Assembly: GCF_010731715.1 (NCBI RefSeq) | Contig: NZ_AP022587.1 | Location: 5,022,001 to 5,086,000, forward strand | Direction: 5' to 3' | DNA from: Mycobacterium stomatepiae | GTDB lineage: Bacteria > Actinomycetota > Actinomycetes > Mycobacteriales > Mycobacteriaceae | DNA length: 64,000 nucleotides | Shown here: positions 35,837 through 44,787 of the stretch, piece after piece | Position numbering within the stretch: position 1 is the first letter of the stretch | Layout: the number at the start of each line of letters is the position of its first letter | Notes under the pieces: model-generated | What the model was told of the DNA's origin: nothing | The model's input: the letters and a program-made list of their open reading frames with translations, nothing else | Database searches by the model: none | Translations under genes and position numbers: made by a program

Positions 35837-36676
35837 ATGTCCCACGGTCGCCTGTTGCTCGGTGCGACCCCGCTGGGCCAGCCGTCGGATGCCTCACCGC
35901 GGCTGATCAGGGCGCTGGCCGACGCCGACGTGGTGGCCGCCGAGGACACCCGGCGGGTGCGCACGCTGGCCAAGGCGCTCGACGTCCGGATCGGCGGCCG
36001 GGTGGTCAGCATGTTCGATTCTGTCGAGGCCAGCCGGGTGCCGGCGCTGGTCGACGAGATCAAAGCCGGTGCGACGGTGCTGGTGGTCAGCGACGCCGGA
36101 ATGCCGCTGATCAGCGACCCCGGCTACCGGATGGTCGCGGCGTGTGTCGAAGCCGGCGTCCCGGTGACATGCCTGCCGGGGCCCTCCGCGGTGACGACCG
36201 CGCTGGCCGTCTCCGGTCTGCCCTCGGAGCGGTTCTGCTTCGAGGGTTTCGCGCCGCGCAAGAGCGGAGCGCGCAAGACCTGGCTGGCCTCGCTGGCCGA
36301 CGAGCGGCGCACCTGCGTGTTCTTCGAGTCGCCGCGCCGGCTGGCGGCGTGCCTGGCCGACGCGGTCGAGCAGCTCGGCGGCGCCCGCCGGGCGGCGATC
36401 TGCCGGGAGCTGACCAAGGTGCACGAGGAAGTGGTGCGCGGAACGCTGGAGGAGCTGGCGGCCTGGGCCGCCGACGGTGTGCTCGGCGAGATCACCGTCG
36501 TGCTGGCCGGCGCGACGCCGCCCGCCGACGTGCCGTCGCTGGTGGCCCGGGTGAAAGAGCTCGTCGCCCAGGGAGTTCGCGTCAAGGACGCCTGCACCGA
36601 GGTGGCCGCGGCCCATCCTGGCGTGCGCTCACGGCAGCTGTACGACGAGGTGCTGGCCGCGCGGGGCGAGGACTAA
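35837..36676 (+). CDS. rsmI: 16S rRNA 2'-O-ribose C1402 methyltransferase RsmI
   Basis: This 279-residue SAM methyltransferase of the tetrapyrrole-methylase fold has the N-terminal LLGATPLGQPSDASPR, AEDTRR, the SDAGMPLISDPGYR loop and GPSAVTTAL. It modifies C1402 in the decoding centre. It is homologous to Rv1003, divergent from pmt, and overlaps the pabB stop by four bases. Confidence 0.94.
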   Translation: MSHGRLLLGATPLGQPSDASPRLIRALADADVVAAEDTRRVRTLAKALDVRIGGRVVSMFDSVEASRVPALVDEIKAGATVLVVSDAGMPLISDPGYRMVAACVEAGVPVTCLPGPSAVTTALAVSGLPSERFCFEGFAPRKSGARKTWLASLADERRTCVFFESPRRLAACLADAVEQLGGARRAAICRELTKVHEEVVRGTLEELAAWAADGVLGEITVVLAGATPPADVPSLVARVKELVAQGVRVKDACTEVAAAHPGVRSRQLYDEVLAARGED

Positions 36677-37917
36677 CCTGCCGCGGCCGCGTTGCACGGC
36701 ACCCCGACGACAGGGGCGGCCTTGTGTAGGCATTCCGCCCATTCGGCGTCGGTGTTCGAGTCGGCGGTGATTCCGCCGCCGACGCCCAGCACCGCGGTGC
36801 CGGCGGCGTCGAACTCCACGGTGCGGATCGCGACGTTCAGCTCGCATCCGGCGATTGGGGATGCTAAACCGACTGTGCCGCAATATATTCCGCGTCTATG
36901 CGATTCCCACTGCGAAATCAATTGGCGGGCACGGTGTTTCGGGGTACCGGTGACCGAGGCCGGCGGGAAAGCCGCGTCCAGCAGTGCCGAGGTGGGCAGC
37001 TCGACGGGCACCTGCGCCGACACCGTCGACACCAGATGCCACACCCCGGGCGCACGCCGCACCACCAGCAGCTCGGGCACTTTGACCGTCCCGGTGACCG
37101 CCACCCGGCCCAGGTCGTTGCGGACCAGGTCGACGATCATGATGTTCTCGGCCACCTCTTTCGGCGAGGCGCGCAGCGCCGACGGCCAGGCGTCCAGGGG
37201 CAGTGTGCCCTTGATCGGGCTCGACGTCACGACCTCGCCGTGGCGGCTCAGAAACAGCTCGGGCGACAGCGATGCGACCGCACCCCACCGGCCGGCGAGG
37301 TAGGCCGCGCGGGCCGGCGTGGTGCGCGCGATGCCGTCGATGAAGAAGTCCAGCGCGGACCCGGTGACCGTCCCGGTGAACCGGGTGCACACGCACGCCT
37401 GGTAGACCTCGCCCGCGCGGATCGCCTCCAGGCAGGCCAGCACCGCGCCGCGGTGCGCCTCCCGCTCGGCCCCGTCCCACTCGATCCGGCAGGCGCGCGC
37501 CGGCCCCGGCGTCGCGGCCAGCGCGGCGGTCAGCCAACCCGGCATCGCCACCCCGGACAGGCTCTCGTACCACCACTGCCCGTCCCGGTCGCGGCGCAGC
37601 ACGCAGTCGGTCCAGCCGCCGGCGGCCTCGGGGATGCGATGCGGCCGACCGTCGGCACCGGCGTCCGGATAGGACAGGTAGCCGAACCAGCCGCCACCGA
37701 CCACGGATGGATGGGACTGCGAGCTCTGCGGGACGGCGAATGCATCCGTGGGATCCCCCGGACGCACCGCCAGGCTCGGCGCGATGACGGCCAGCGCCCC
37801 GAACCATTCGCCGGTCAGCGCCGCGGGCGGTGGCAGCCCGAGCCGGCGGGCGGCATCACCGACCGCGCGCAGCACGCCGGGTGCGTCGCCGAGGTTGCCG
37901 AGCCGGTCAATTCGCAC
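36673..37917 (-). CDS. pabB: Aminodeoxychorismate synthase component I PabB
   Basis: This 414-residue chorismate-utilising enzyme makes 4-amino-4-deoxychorismate for folate. The C-terminal signatures are intact: RNDLGRVAVTGTVKVPELL and SVTGTPKHRARQLI (with the PIKGTLP segment before). It is the Rv1005c homologue; Rv1004c is absent between it and rsmI. Confidence 0.92.
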   Translation of the reverse strand: MRIDRLGNLGDAPGVLRAVGDAARRLGLPPPAALTGEWFGALAVIAPSLAVRPGDPTDAFAVPQSSQSHPSVVGGGWFGYLSYPDAGADGRPHRIPEAAGGWTDCVLRRDRDGQWWYESLSGVAMPGWLTAALAATPGPARACRIEWDGAEREAHRGAVLACLEAIRAGEVYQACVCTRFTGTVTGSALDFFIDGIARTTPARAAYLAGRWGAVASLSPELFLSRHGEVVTSSPIKGTLPLDAWPSALRASPKEVAENIMIVDLVRNDLGRVAVTGTVKVPELLVVRRAPGVWHLVSTVSAQVPVELPTSALLDAAFPPASVTGTPKHRARQLISQWESHRRGIYCGTVGLASPIAGCELNVAIRTVEFDAAGTAVLGVGGGITADSNTDAEWAECLHKAAPVVGVPCNAAAAG

Positions 37918-37966
37918 TGCCCTAGCTTGACAGAACGGCGAACATCCGCACCCCAGGCCTCGTCGC

Positions 37967-38869
37967 TTAGCCGCGGCTGATGGCGCGCGCGGTCGCCAGG
38001 GCGACCAGCTTGTCCGGGTTGCGCATCACATAGAAGTTGGTGATCAAGTCGTCGACGATCTCCAGCGTGATGACACCCTTGAGCTGATCGCCGAGGTAGA
38101 GCAGCACCGCCGGGGCGTTGTTGCAGTTCACCATCTCCACGCGCAACTCGGCCATGCCGGCGGCCCTGCGCATCAGCCCAGCGATCGCCCGGGCCACCTT
38201 GTCGGCACCCACGACCGGCCGCCGCGCCGCGGACACCTTGCCGCCGCTGTCGGCCATCCAGGTGGCGTCCGGGGCCAGCATCGCCATCAGGCCTTCCACG
38301 TCGCCGCTGGCCGCGGTGGCCAGGAACTGCGCGGTGATCGCGGCGTTGCGCTGCGGGTCGACGTTGTCGAAGCGCTTGCGGCGTGCCCGGACATGCTCGC
38401 GGGCGCGGTGCGCGACTTGGCGGACCGTCGCCGCCGGTTTGCCCACCGCGTCGGCGATCTCGGCGTAGTCGAAACCGAACACCTCGCGCAGCACGAACAC
38501 CGCCCGCTCGTCGGGACTCAGCGTTTCCAGCAGCACCAGCATGGCCATCGAAACCGATTCCGCCAGAACGACATCGGCCGACGGGTCCTGCTCGTCGAGC
38601 AGCAGCGGTTCGGGCAGCCAGGGCCCGACGTACTCCTCGCGGCGGCGGGCCCCGGCCCGCCGGGCGTTGAGCGCCTGGCGGGTCACCAGCTGGGCCAGAT
38701 ACGACTTGGTGTCGTGCACCGTCGACAGGTCGACGTCCGCCCAGCGCAGATAGCTGTCCTGCAATACGTCGTCGGACTCGGTGGCCGAGCCGAGGATCTC
38801 GTAGGCGATGGTGAACAGCAGGGGGCGCAGCAGCGTGAACCGCTCCGCGTGTTCGCCGGTCGCGATCAT
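37967..38869 (-). CDS. ECF41-type sigma factor (SigJ-like) with SnoaL-like C-domain
   Basis: This 300-residue ECF sigma factor has sigma-2 (FTIAYEILGSATESDDVLQD), sigma-4 (LSPDERAVFVLREVFGFDYAEIADAVG) and a fused SnoaL-like domain. ECF41 marks are present: the DSGGKVSAARRP segment and NPDKL near the end. In this group the C-terminal domain replaces an anti-sigma factor and modulates activity. It follows the FAD oxidoreductase with an ATGA overlap, the usual ECF41-plus-oxidoreductase pair. Confidence 0.9.
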   Translation of the reverse strand: MIATGEHAERFTLLRPLLFTIAYEILGSATESDDVLQDSYLRWADVDLSTVHDTKSYLAQLVTRQALNARRAGARRREEYVGPWLPEPLLLDEQDPSADVVLAESVSMAMLVLLETLSPDERAVFVLREVFGFDYAEIADAVGKPAATVRQVAHRAREHVRARRKRFDNVDPQRNAAITAQFLATAASGDVEGLMAMLAPDATWMADSGGKVSAARRPVVGADKVARAIAGLMRRAAGMAELRVEMVNCNNAPAVLLYLGDQLKGVITLEIVDDLITNFYVMRNPDKLVALATARAISRG

Positions 38870-40050
38870 TTGATCGCGACCTGCTCGTCGGCCGTTTGTG
38901 ACGGCCGGCTGCCGCTACCGCCCTTGATCCAGAAGTACGAGCCCGGTTTGGCCGCCTCGCGCCGGATCGCCCACAGCGTGCCCCGGCAGATTCCTTCCTT
39001 GATCGCGGCGGTGGTTCGACCGCCGAGCGCCACGTTCACCGGGGTGTCGTCGGTGCGGGCGAACTGCAGCGTGCCGCCGCTGCGGCCGATGCTGATGCAC
39101 TGGCCGACGAACGCCTGGTTGAGCGCCGCGGGAGTCCGTCCGGCGATCCGGGCGAGCACGCTCTCGGCGGCCTGGGCGCCCAACGGCCCGGCGGCCTGGC
39201 AGCTCATCCGCAACGGCCGGCCCGACGGGGCGGCGCAGTCACCGGCGGCGACGATGCGATCGTCGTCGACGGCGGTCAGCGTCTCGTCGGTGAGCAGCCG
39301 GCCCAGCTCGTCGGTGCGCAGCCCACTGCGGGCGGCCAGATCCGGCACCGCGAACCCGGCCGTCCACACCGTCGCCGAGCTGGGCAGCACCGCGCCGTCG
39401 CTGAGCACCACGCTGTCCCAGCGGACCTCGCTCACGGCGACAGTTTCGGCGATGGTGACCTCGAGCCGGCGCAGTTGTTTGGCCACCGAACGCCGGCCCC
39501 GCTTGCTCAGCGACGCGCCGAGCGCGCCGCCGCACACCAGGGTTACCGGGCGGCCCTGCTCGGCCAGCTCGGAGGCGGTTTCGATGCCGGTCAACCCGCC
39601 GCCGACGACGGTGACGGGTGCGCCCAGCGGCAGGTCGGCGAGCGCGTAGCGCAGCCGCTGCGCGCTTTCCAGATCGCAGATCGCATGGGCGAACTCCGCG
39701 GCACCGGGCACGGACGCCTGGGCGGGCACCGCGCCGGTGCTGCCGACCGCATAGATCAGGTAGTCGTAGTCCAGCGCGGCGCCGGAGGTCAGCTCGAGAC
39801 GACGGGCAACGGAGTCGATCCGCTCGACGGCGTCGACGACCAGCCGGACTCCGTCGCCCAGCAGCGTGCCGTAATCGGCGGTCGCGGTGCCGGTGTCGGC
39901 GACCATTTGGTGCAAGCGGATTCGTTCGACGAAGACCGGGCGGGGATTCACCAGTGTGATTTCCAGGTCCGGCCGCTGCCGCAGGCGATTGGCCGCCAGA
40001 GTGCCGGCGTAGCCACCGCCGACGACGACGACACGAGTGCTGTTGCTCAT
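38866..40050 (-). CDS. NDH-2-like FAD-dependent oxidoreductase
   Basis: This 394-residue pyridine-nucleotide-disulfide-type flavoprotein has the FAD motif VVVVGGGYAGTLAANRL, second dinucleotide motif VTVVGGGLTGIETASEL, and VAAGDCAAPSG. It resembles type II NADH dehydrogenases and the oxidoreductases paired with ECF41 factors. It is probably the target of the sigma factor encoded downstream in the same operon; a matching promoter is upstream. The electron acceptor is unknown. Confidence 0.85.
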   Translation of the reverse strand: MSNSTRVVVVGGGYAGTLAANRLRQRPDLEITLVNPRPVFVERIRLHQMVADTGTATADYGTLLGDGVRLVVDAVERIDSVARRLELTSGAALDYDYLIYAVGSTGAVPAQASVPGAAEFAHAICDLESAQRLRYALADLPLGAPVTVVGGGLTGIETASELAEQGRPVTLVCGGALGASLSKRGRRSVAKQLRRLEVTIAETVAVSEVRWDSVVLSDGAVLPSSATVWTAGFAVPDLAARSGLRTDELGRLLTDETLTAVDDDRIVAAGDCAAPSGRPLRMSCQAAGPLGAQAAESVLARIAGRTPAALNQAFVGQCISIGRSGGTLQFARTDDTPVNVALGGRTTAAIKEGICRGTLWAIRREAAKPGSYFWIKGGSGSRPSQTADEQVAIK

Positions 40051-40087
40051 TGCTGTCTCCTATTCTCTTTCGGGCTTGTGCCCTTGA

Positions 40088-40114
40088 GACACCGCAGCGC
40101 CGTCAGCCGTGACA
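40088..40114 (-). promoter_or_regulatory. Candidate ECF41-dependent promoter
   Basis: On the minus strand TGTCACG, 16 bases, TGTC lies about 40 bases before the oxidoreductase start. The described ECF41 consensus is TGTCACA, 16 bases, CGTC. The spacing is exact, with one mismatch in each element. Confidence 0.6.
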
Positions 40115-40193
40115 ATGCGCCCGACGATTGTGAGTTGTATCACCAAGTCGGGGTCGCGCAGCGGAGCCACCGCTCACCCGGGGGCGCGGTTCC
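40107..40193. repeat. 87-bp imperfect direct repeat, copy 1 (fkbM flank)
   Basis: This copy contains TGACAAT, TGTATCAC, GCGGAGCC and CCGCTCACCCGGGGGCGCG in the same order and spacing as copy 2 at 41120-41207. It ends two bases from the fkbM stop and includes the -35-like part of the ECF41 promoter. Confidence 0.75.
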
Positions 40194-40195
40194 GC

Positions 40196-40990
40196 TTACG
40201 AGCCCTTGGGAAAGAAAGTGAAGTTGTTGACGTAGGTGCCGCGGGCCGCCCAGCCGTTCTCGCGGCTGCCGACGTTCGCGGGGTTCTGATGACGTGCCGG
40301 GTCGAACTCTTCTATCGGCCGCCGAGCGTCATCCAGGTCGAAGAAGCCCGCGTAGCCCAGCCCGATCATCAGCCTGGTGATCTCGGCCACCGCGTTGGGG
40401 TGGTGGCGTTCCTCGGCTTCCACCACGACCGTTGGCTGGCTGCGGGTGAGGGTGTCCGTGGCGCCGCGCAGCACGGCCAGTTCGTGGCCTTCCACGTCGA
40501 TCTTGATCAGGCCGACGTCGTCCAAGTGCAGATCATCGAGCCGTTTGACGGGCACGTCGATGCTCTGAATTTCGCCGCCGTCCACGTCGCCAAGGCTGTT
40601 GTCGGTGTCGATCGTGCTGCGGCCGGGCTCGGCTTCGACCACCCGCATCGGCAGCACGCCGGGTTGGTCCGATAGCGCCACCGCTTCCACCCGGACCGCG
40701 GCGCCGACCGCGGCGAACATCGACGCGAGAGCGCGGGCCTGGGCCGGCCGGGGTTCGAATGCGATCACCGCCCGCGACGCCGCCAACATCGCGATCGTGA
40801 ACTCGCCGACGTCCGCCCCGATATCCAGCGAGACCCGGTTGGGATCGCACAACGACGCCGTCAGCTGCACGTCCGCGCGAGATTGGCCCAGCTGTTGCAT
40901 GGCGCGATACTTCCGCCGCCAGAACAGTTGTGGCGCGATCGTCTTTGCCACGGGCACCAGCCAATGTTTGGCCGAGCGTGCGACGGGCAT
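40196..40990 (-). CDS. FkbM-family methyltransferase
   Basis: This 264-residue FkbM-type SAM methyltransferase has motif I VSLDIGADVGEFTIAM, EPRPAQARAL and the family core LIKIDVEGHELAVLRGA. The family O-methylates sugars in glycolipids and polysaccharides. It is flanked by two copies of an 87-bp repeat and starts the polysaccharide region, whose product it may methylate. Confidence 0.85.
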   Translation of the reverse strand: MPVARSAKHWLVPVAKTIAPQLFWRRKYRAMQQLGQSRADVQLTASLCDPNRVSLDIGADVGEFTIAMLAASRAVIAFEPRPAQARALASMFAAVGAAVRVEAVALSDQPGVLPMRVVEAEPGRSTIDTDNSLGDVDGGEIQSIDVPVKRLDDLHLDDVGLIKIDVEGHELAVLRGATDTLTRSQPTVVVEAEERHHPNAVAEITRLMIGLGYAGFFDLDDARRPIEEFDPARHQNPANVGSRENGWAARGTYVNNFTFFPKGS

Positions 40991-41119
40991 CTGTGGGGTC
41001 TCCAGTGGCGGCCTTCTGGCGGTCGCAAGCTCGACGGGGACCGGCCGGGCTGCGGGTCGCCAGCAATTTGTCAGCCGTCAGCCTAGTCGAAGCGCCGGTA
41101 CCCCAAACGTTTGCGCGTA

Positions 41120-41207
41120 CCGCTGACAATCCGGCCGTCGAATGTGGGCTGTATCACTGATCCGGGTGGCTGTGGCGGAGCCGCCGCTCACCCGGGGGCG
41201 CGAATCC
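41120..41207. repeat. 88-bp imperfect direct repeat, copy 2 (fkbM flank)
   Basis: The order is the same as in copy 1 (TGACAAT, TGTATCAC, GCGGAGCC, CCGCTCACCCGGGGGCGCG). It lies in the 233-base interval between fkbM and the first DUF4832 gene; beyond it is the short leaderless-type promoter. Confidence 0.75.
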
Positions 41208-41210
41208 CTC

Positions 41211-41223
41211 TAGCATCGCAACG
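41211..41223 (+). promoter_or_regulatory. -10 element for leaderless DUF4832 gene 1
   Basis: TAGCAT is followed by 7 bases and then ATG at 41224, the usual leaderless layout in mycobacteria. The same TAGCATCGCA stretch precedes the paralogue at 44788. Confidence 0.6.
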
Positions 41224-42780
41224 ATGGTCCGGACACTGAGGCGAGGCGCGGCGGCCGTTGGCGCCTGCGCGGCGCTCGTGTTGAGCGGCTGTGGGAGCCA
41301 CGTCGACCCCGGGCCGCTGTCGGCCATGATCACCCCGGTCATCCCGCCCAGCGTCGCTGACATCTCCAATCCACTGCGCGGCCAGTACGAAGACCTGATG
41401 AATCCGCTTTTCCCGCAAGGCAATCCCGCGCAGCAGCGCTACCCGGCGTGGCCGGCGTCCTATGACGCCAGCATGGGGATCTCGTGGCGTCAGCTACAGC
41501 CCACCGATCCGGCCACCCTGCCTGCCGACGCGCCCGACGATCGCAAGTTCGACTTCAGCGCGATCGACGACGCGCTGAACAAGCTGGCCAGCCGCAACAT
41601 GCGGCTGGCCCTGCGCGTATACCCCTACAGCGCCGACCCGAACGGCACCGGCATCGCCGTTCCCGAATGGGCGCGTCCGCTGACCACCAGCTTTCCCCCG
41701 CCGCCGAACAGTGCCGGGGTGCCGCAGGTGGTGCCGAACTGGGATGACCCGCACTACCTCGACGCGTTCGGCCAGCTGCTCGCGGCGCTGGGCCGTCGCT
41801 ACGACGGCGACGAGCGGCTCAGCGTTTTCGAGTTCTCCGGATACACCCAGTTTCGCGACCAGAGCATCAGCGCCGCGTCGATCCGGCAGCTGGTCGCGGC
41901 GAACGTCGGCGCCTTCGGCCACACCCAATTAGTGGTGGCGCCGCAGAACCCGGAGATCGTGCGCGAGCTGTTCTCCGACGACACCAGCAAGAAGCTGTCC
42001 GCCCCGGTCGGCATCCGCTCGGATTGCCTCGGCCTGCAGTCGCCGTTGCCCGGTTGGGCCGAATCCGGTGACTCGCAGTACGTCCGGAACAACGATGCGA
42101 TCGTCAACGGGATCAAGCAGCGACTGCGCTCGGCTCCGGTGATCACCGAATGGTGCTCCCTGCCCGGCGGGGCCGATCCGAAGGGCTACTACGAAAAGGG
42201 CCTGCACGACGTCGTCAAATACCACGTGTCGATGACGTCGAGCGCGAACTTCCCGGACCGGGATTCGACATCGGCGATGGACCCCAAGCTCTATGCGTTG
42301 TGGGCGCAGGCCAATGCGGCTGCCGGATACCGGTATTCGGTCGACGCGAAGCCGGGATCGCAGTCCATCCAGGGCAAGGTCGCGGCGATCTCGGTGGAGT
42401 GGACGAACTACGGCGCCGCGGCAACCACCGAGCAGTGGGCGCCCAACTACAAGCTGGTGGATTCCACCGGCGCGGTGGTGCGCACGCTGCCGGCCACGGT
42501 CAACCTCAAGACGTTGGTGCATGACGATTCCAGCCCGTCGCGCGAGGAGGCGGTCCCGGCGTCGTCCGCCGAGACCGTGCACGTCGACCTTTCCGGGTTG
42601 GCGCCGGGGCATTACACGCTGCGCGCGTCGGTGGATTGGCAACAGCACAAACCGGGCGCCTCGCACGTGGTGAACTACGGCCCGATGGCACTGGCTCGGG
42701 ACGGGCGCGATGCGTCTGGGCTGTACCCGATTGCCACCCTTGACATCCCGCGCGACTACCCGAACTCAACCAGCGGTTGA
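41224..42780 (+). CDS. DUF4832 lipoprotein 1 (glycoside-hydrolase-like)
   Basis: This 518-residue exported protein has signal peptide and lipobox LVLSGCGS. The N-terminal part is TIM-barrel-like, as in GH42-type hydrolases (YPAWPASYDASMGISWRQL, then GRRYDGDERLSVFEFSGY), and the C-terminal part is a beta-sandwich with DUF4832 features (VSVEWTNYGAA, HYTLRASVDWQQHKP). Possible polysaccharide processing or binding at the surface; no activity is proven. The paralogue at 44788-46461 is very similar. Both flank a c-di-GMP enzyme. Confidence 0.78.
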   Translation: MVRTLRRGAAAVGACAALVLSGCGSHVDPGPLSAMITPVIPPSVADISNPLRGQYEDLMNPLFPQGNPAQQRYPAWPASYDASMGISWRQLQPTDPATLPADAPDDRKFDFSAIDDALNKLASRNMRLALRVYPYSADPNGTGIAVPEWARPLTTSFPPPPNSAGVPQVVPNWDDPHYLDAFGQLLAALGRRYDGDERLSVFEFSGYTQFRDQSISAASIRQLVAANVGAFGHTQLVVAPQNPEIVRELFSDDTSKKLSAPVGIRSDCLGLQSPLPGWAESGDSQYVRNNDAIVNGIKQRLRSAPVITEWCSLPGGADPKGYYEKGLHDVVKYHVSMTSSANFPDRDSTSAMDPKLYALWAQANAAAGYRYSVDAKPGSQSIQGKVAAISVEWTNYGAAATTEQWAPNYKLVDSTGAVVRTLPATVNLKTLVHDDSSPSREEAVPASSAETVHVDLSGLAPGHYTLRASVDWQQHKPGASHVVNYGPMALARDGRDASGLYPIATLDIPRDYPNSTSG

Positions 42781-42912
42781 CACAGCCGGCCGACGCGTTC
42801 CTTCGCCCGGAGAAAACGCGTGGTGCATGATACGGTTCTCTCACTAATACATCTGTGACCTGCTCAAATCTGGCCGCCCGGCCGGGACTTGCGCCCCATA
42901 TCGGAGGACTCC

Positions 42913-44778
42913 ATGCCGCGCAGCCTGGACCTGGTCGTGACCTCCGTTGCCGCGCAACTGGTGGACGCGACAGCGTCCACCGCGATCGAGGTGAGTCAGA
43001 AGGTCCTCGCGCAGCTCGTCGAACAATTCGAAGTGGACGCCGCCTTCTTGCGGCACCGCGACGAGCTTTCCCGCGCCTCGGTGCTGGTCGCGGAGTGGCC
43101 ACCGCGCGTCGAGGTTCCGGATTCGGACCCGGCCGGCGTCGTTCCCTACACCGGCGCCGACCCGCTGCTGTCCCAGGTCGAACAGAACCGCAAACCGGTG
43201 GTGGTGTCGGCCGGTCCGCCCCGGGGTTCGCGGTGGCGCCGGCTGGCGGGCCCCAAGCAACCGAACGTTCCGTCGGTGGTGGCGCCGCCGCTGGTTTCGG
43301 GCGACACGACGACCGGCGTGCTCGGCTTCGTCAGGTTCGGCGCCCGCAAATGGAAGCAAGCCGAGCTCAACGTGCTCGAGGCGGTCGCCACCCTGTTCGC
43401 GCAACTGCAAGCGCGGATCGCGGCCGAGGAGAAGCTGCGCTACCTGGCCGAGCACGACGACCTGACCGGCCTGTACAACCGCCGGGCACTGGTCGCGCAT
43501 CTGTCCGAACGGCTCGCCGCCGGAAAGCCGGGGCCCGTCGCGGTGCTCTACCTCGACCTCGATCGGTTGAAGCCGATCAACGACTATCTGGGCCACACCG
43601 CGGGGGATTGGTTCATCCGGGTCTTCGCCCAGCGCATTCAGGTCTGCGCCGGCAGCCAGGCGATGATCGCCCGGCTGGGCGGCGACGAGTTCGTCGTGGT
43701 GCCCGAGCAGTCGATGTCGCCGGAGACCGCGGAGTCGTTCGCCCGCCGGTTGTCGAAAATGCTCTGCGAGCGGCTGGCCATCGGCGGGCACATGATCAGC
43801 CGCACCGTCAGCATCGGGCTGGCGGTCGGCATGCCGGAGCGCGACAACTGCACCGCGCTGTTGCGCCGCGCCGACGAGGCGGTGCTCACCGCGAAGCGTG
43901 CCGGCGGCAACCAGATCGCGGTGTTCACCGACGACATGTCGTTGAAGAGCGCCTTCCGCAACGACATTGAGCTGCATCTGCAGGGCGATATCGGCAGCGA
44001 GGCGCTGCTGCTGCACTATCTGCCCGAGGTCGACTTGTGGACCGGCGCGGTGGTGGCGGCCGAGGCGCTGGTCCGCTGGCGGCACCCGATCTGGGGACTG
44101 CTGTTGCCAAACGCGTTCATCGGCGTGGCCGAATCGACCAACCTGGCCGGCGAGCTGGGCCGCTGGGTGATGCGCACCGCCTGCGCCGAGTTCAGCCGGT
44201 GGCGTGCCAACGGTGTGGGGCAGGGCGCGGTCCTGCGTGTCAATGTGTCGCCGGTACAGCTGATCACCCGCGGCTTCGTGCGCAGCGTCGCCGAGACGAT
44301 CGAGGAGTTCGGCATCGACGCCGCGTCGTTATGCCTGGAGATCACCGAGCGCGCCGTCGTGCACGACATCGAGACCACCCGCAATACCCTCGCCGAACTC
44401 AAAGAGGTCGGTGTGCAGCTGGCGATCGACGATTTCGGTACTGGCTACGCCGTGCTGTCACATCTGAAGTCGCTGCCGGTCGACATGCTGAAGATCGACG
44501 CCGGATTCGTGCGCGATCTGGGGAACAACGCCGGAGACCTGGCCATCGTGCGCGCCATCATCGGGCTGGCCGAGGCGTTCGGTCTGCAAGTCGTCGCCGA
44601 GGGAGTCGAGACACCCGCTGCCGCACTGACTTTGATGCAGCACGGGTGTCACCGTGCGCAAGGATTCCTGTTGTCCAGGCCCGTCCCCGGCGACGCGATG
44701 GAGGCATTACTGTCCGCACGCTGGATGCCGATGCCGTTCCTCGCCGATCGTGAGGCTTTGTCACAGGGCGCCATCTAG
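42913..44778 (+). CDS. GAF-GGDEF-EAL cyclic-di-GMP enzyme
   Basis: This 621-residue protein has a GAF sensor (about 25-165), GGDEF diguanylate cyclase (motif intact at 256-260) and EAL phosphodiesterase (EAL at 384-386; later DDFGTGYAVLSHLKSL). The architecture is that of Rv1354c, the main c-di-GMP enzyme of M. tuberculosis. The product-inhibition RxxD site upstream of GGDEF is not seen. Start 42913 has GGAGG upstream. Its place between polysaccharide genes suggests c-di-GMP control of that locus (inference). Confidence 0.92.
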   Translation: MPRSLDLVVTSVAAQLVDATASTAIEVSQKVLAQLVEQFEVDAAFLRHRDELSRASVLVAEWPPRVEVPDSDPAGVVPYTGADPLLSQVEQNRKPVVVSAGPPRGSRWRRLAGPKQPNVPSVVAPPLVSGDTTTGVLGFVRFGARKWKQAELNVLEAVATLFAQLQARIAAEEKLRYLAEHDDLTGLYNRRALVAHLSERLAAGKPGPVAVLYLDLDRLKPINDYLGHTAGDWFIRVFAQRIQVCAGSQAMIARLGGDEFVVVPEQSMSPETAESFARRLSKMLCERLAIGGHMISRTVSIGLAVGMPERDNCTALLRRADEAVLTAKRAGGNQIAVFTDDMSLKSAFRNDIELHLQGDIGSEALLLHYLPEVDLWTGAVVAAEALVRWRHPIWGLLLPNAFIGVAESTNLAGELGRWVMRTACAEFSRWRANGVGQGAVLRVNVSPVQLITRGFVRSVAETIEEFGIDAASLCLEITERAVVHDIETTRNTLAELKEVGVQLAIDDFGTGYAVLSHLKSLPVDMLKIDAGFVRDLGNNAGDLAIVRAIIGLAEAFGLQVVAEGVETPAAALTLMQHGCHRAQGFLLSRPVPGDAMEALLSARWMPMPFLADREALSQGAI

Positions 44779-44787
44779 CATCGCACT
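44776..44787 (+). promoter_or_regulatory. -10 element for leaderless DUF4832 gene 2
   Basis: TAGCAT then 6 bases, then GTG 44788. The TAG is also the stop codon of the GGDEF-EAL gene. The sequence TAGCATCGCA is shared with the promoter of the first paralogue. Confidence 0.6.
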
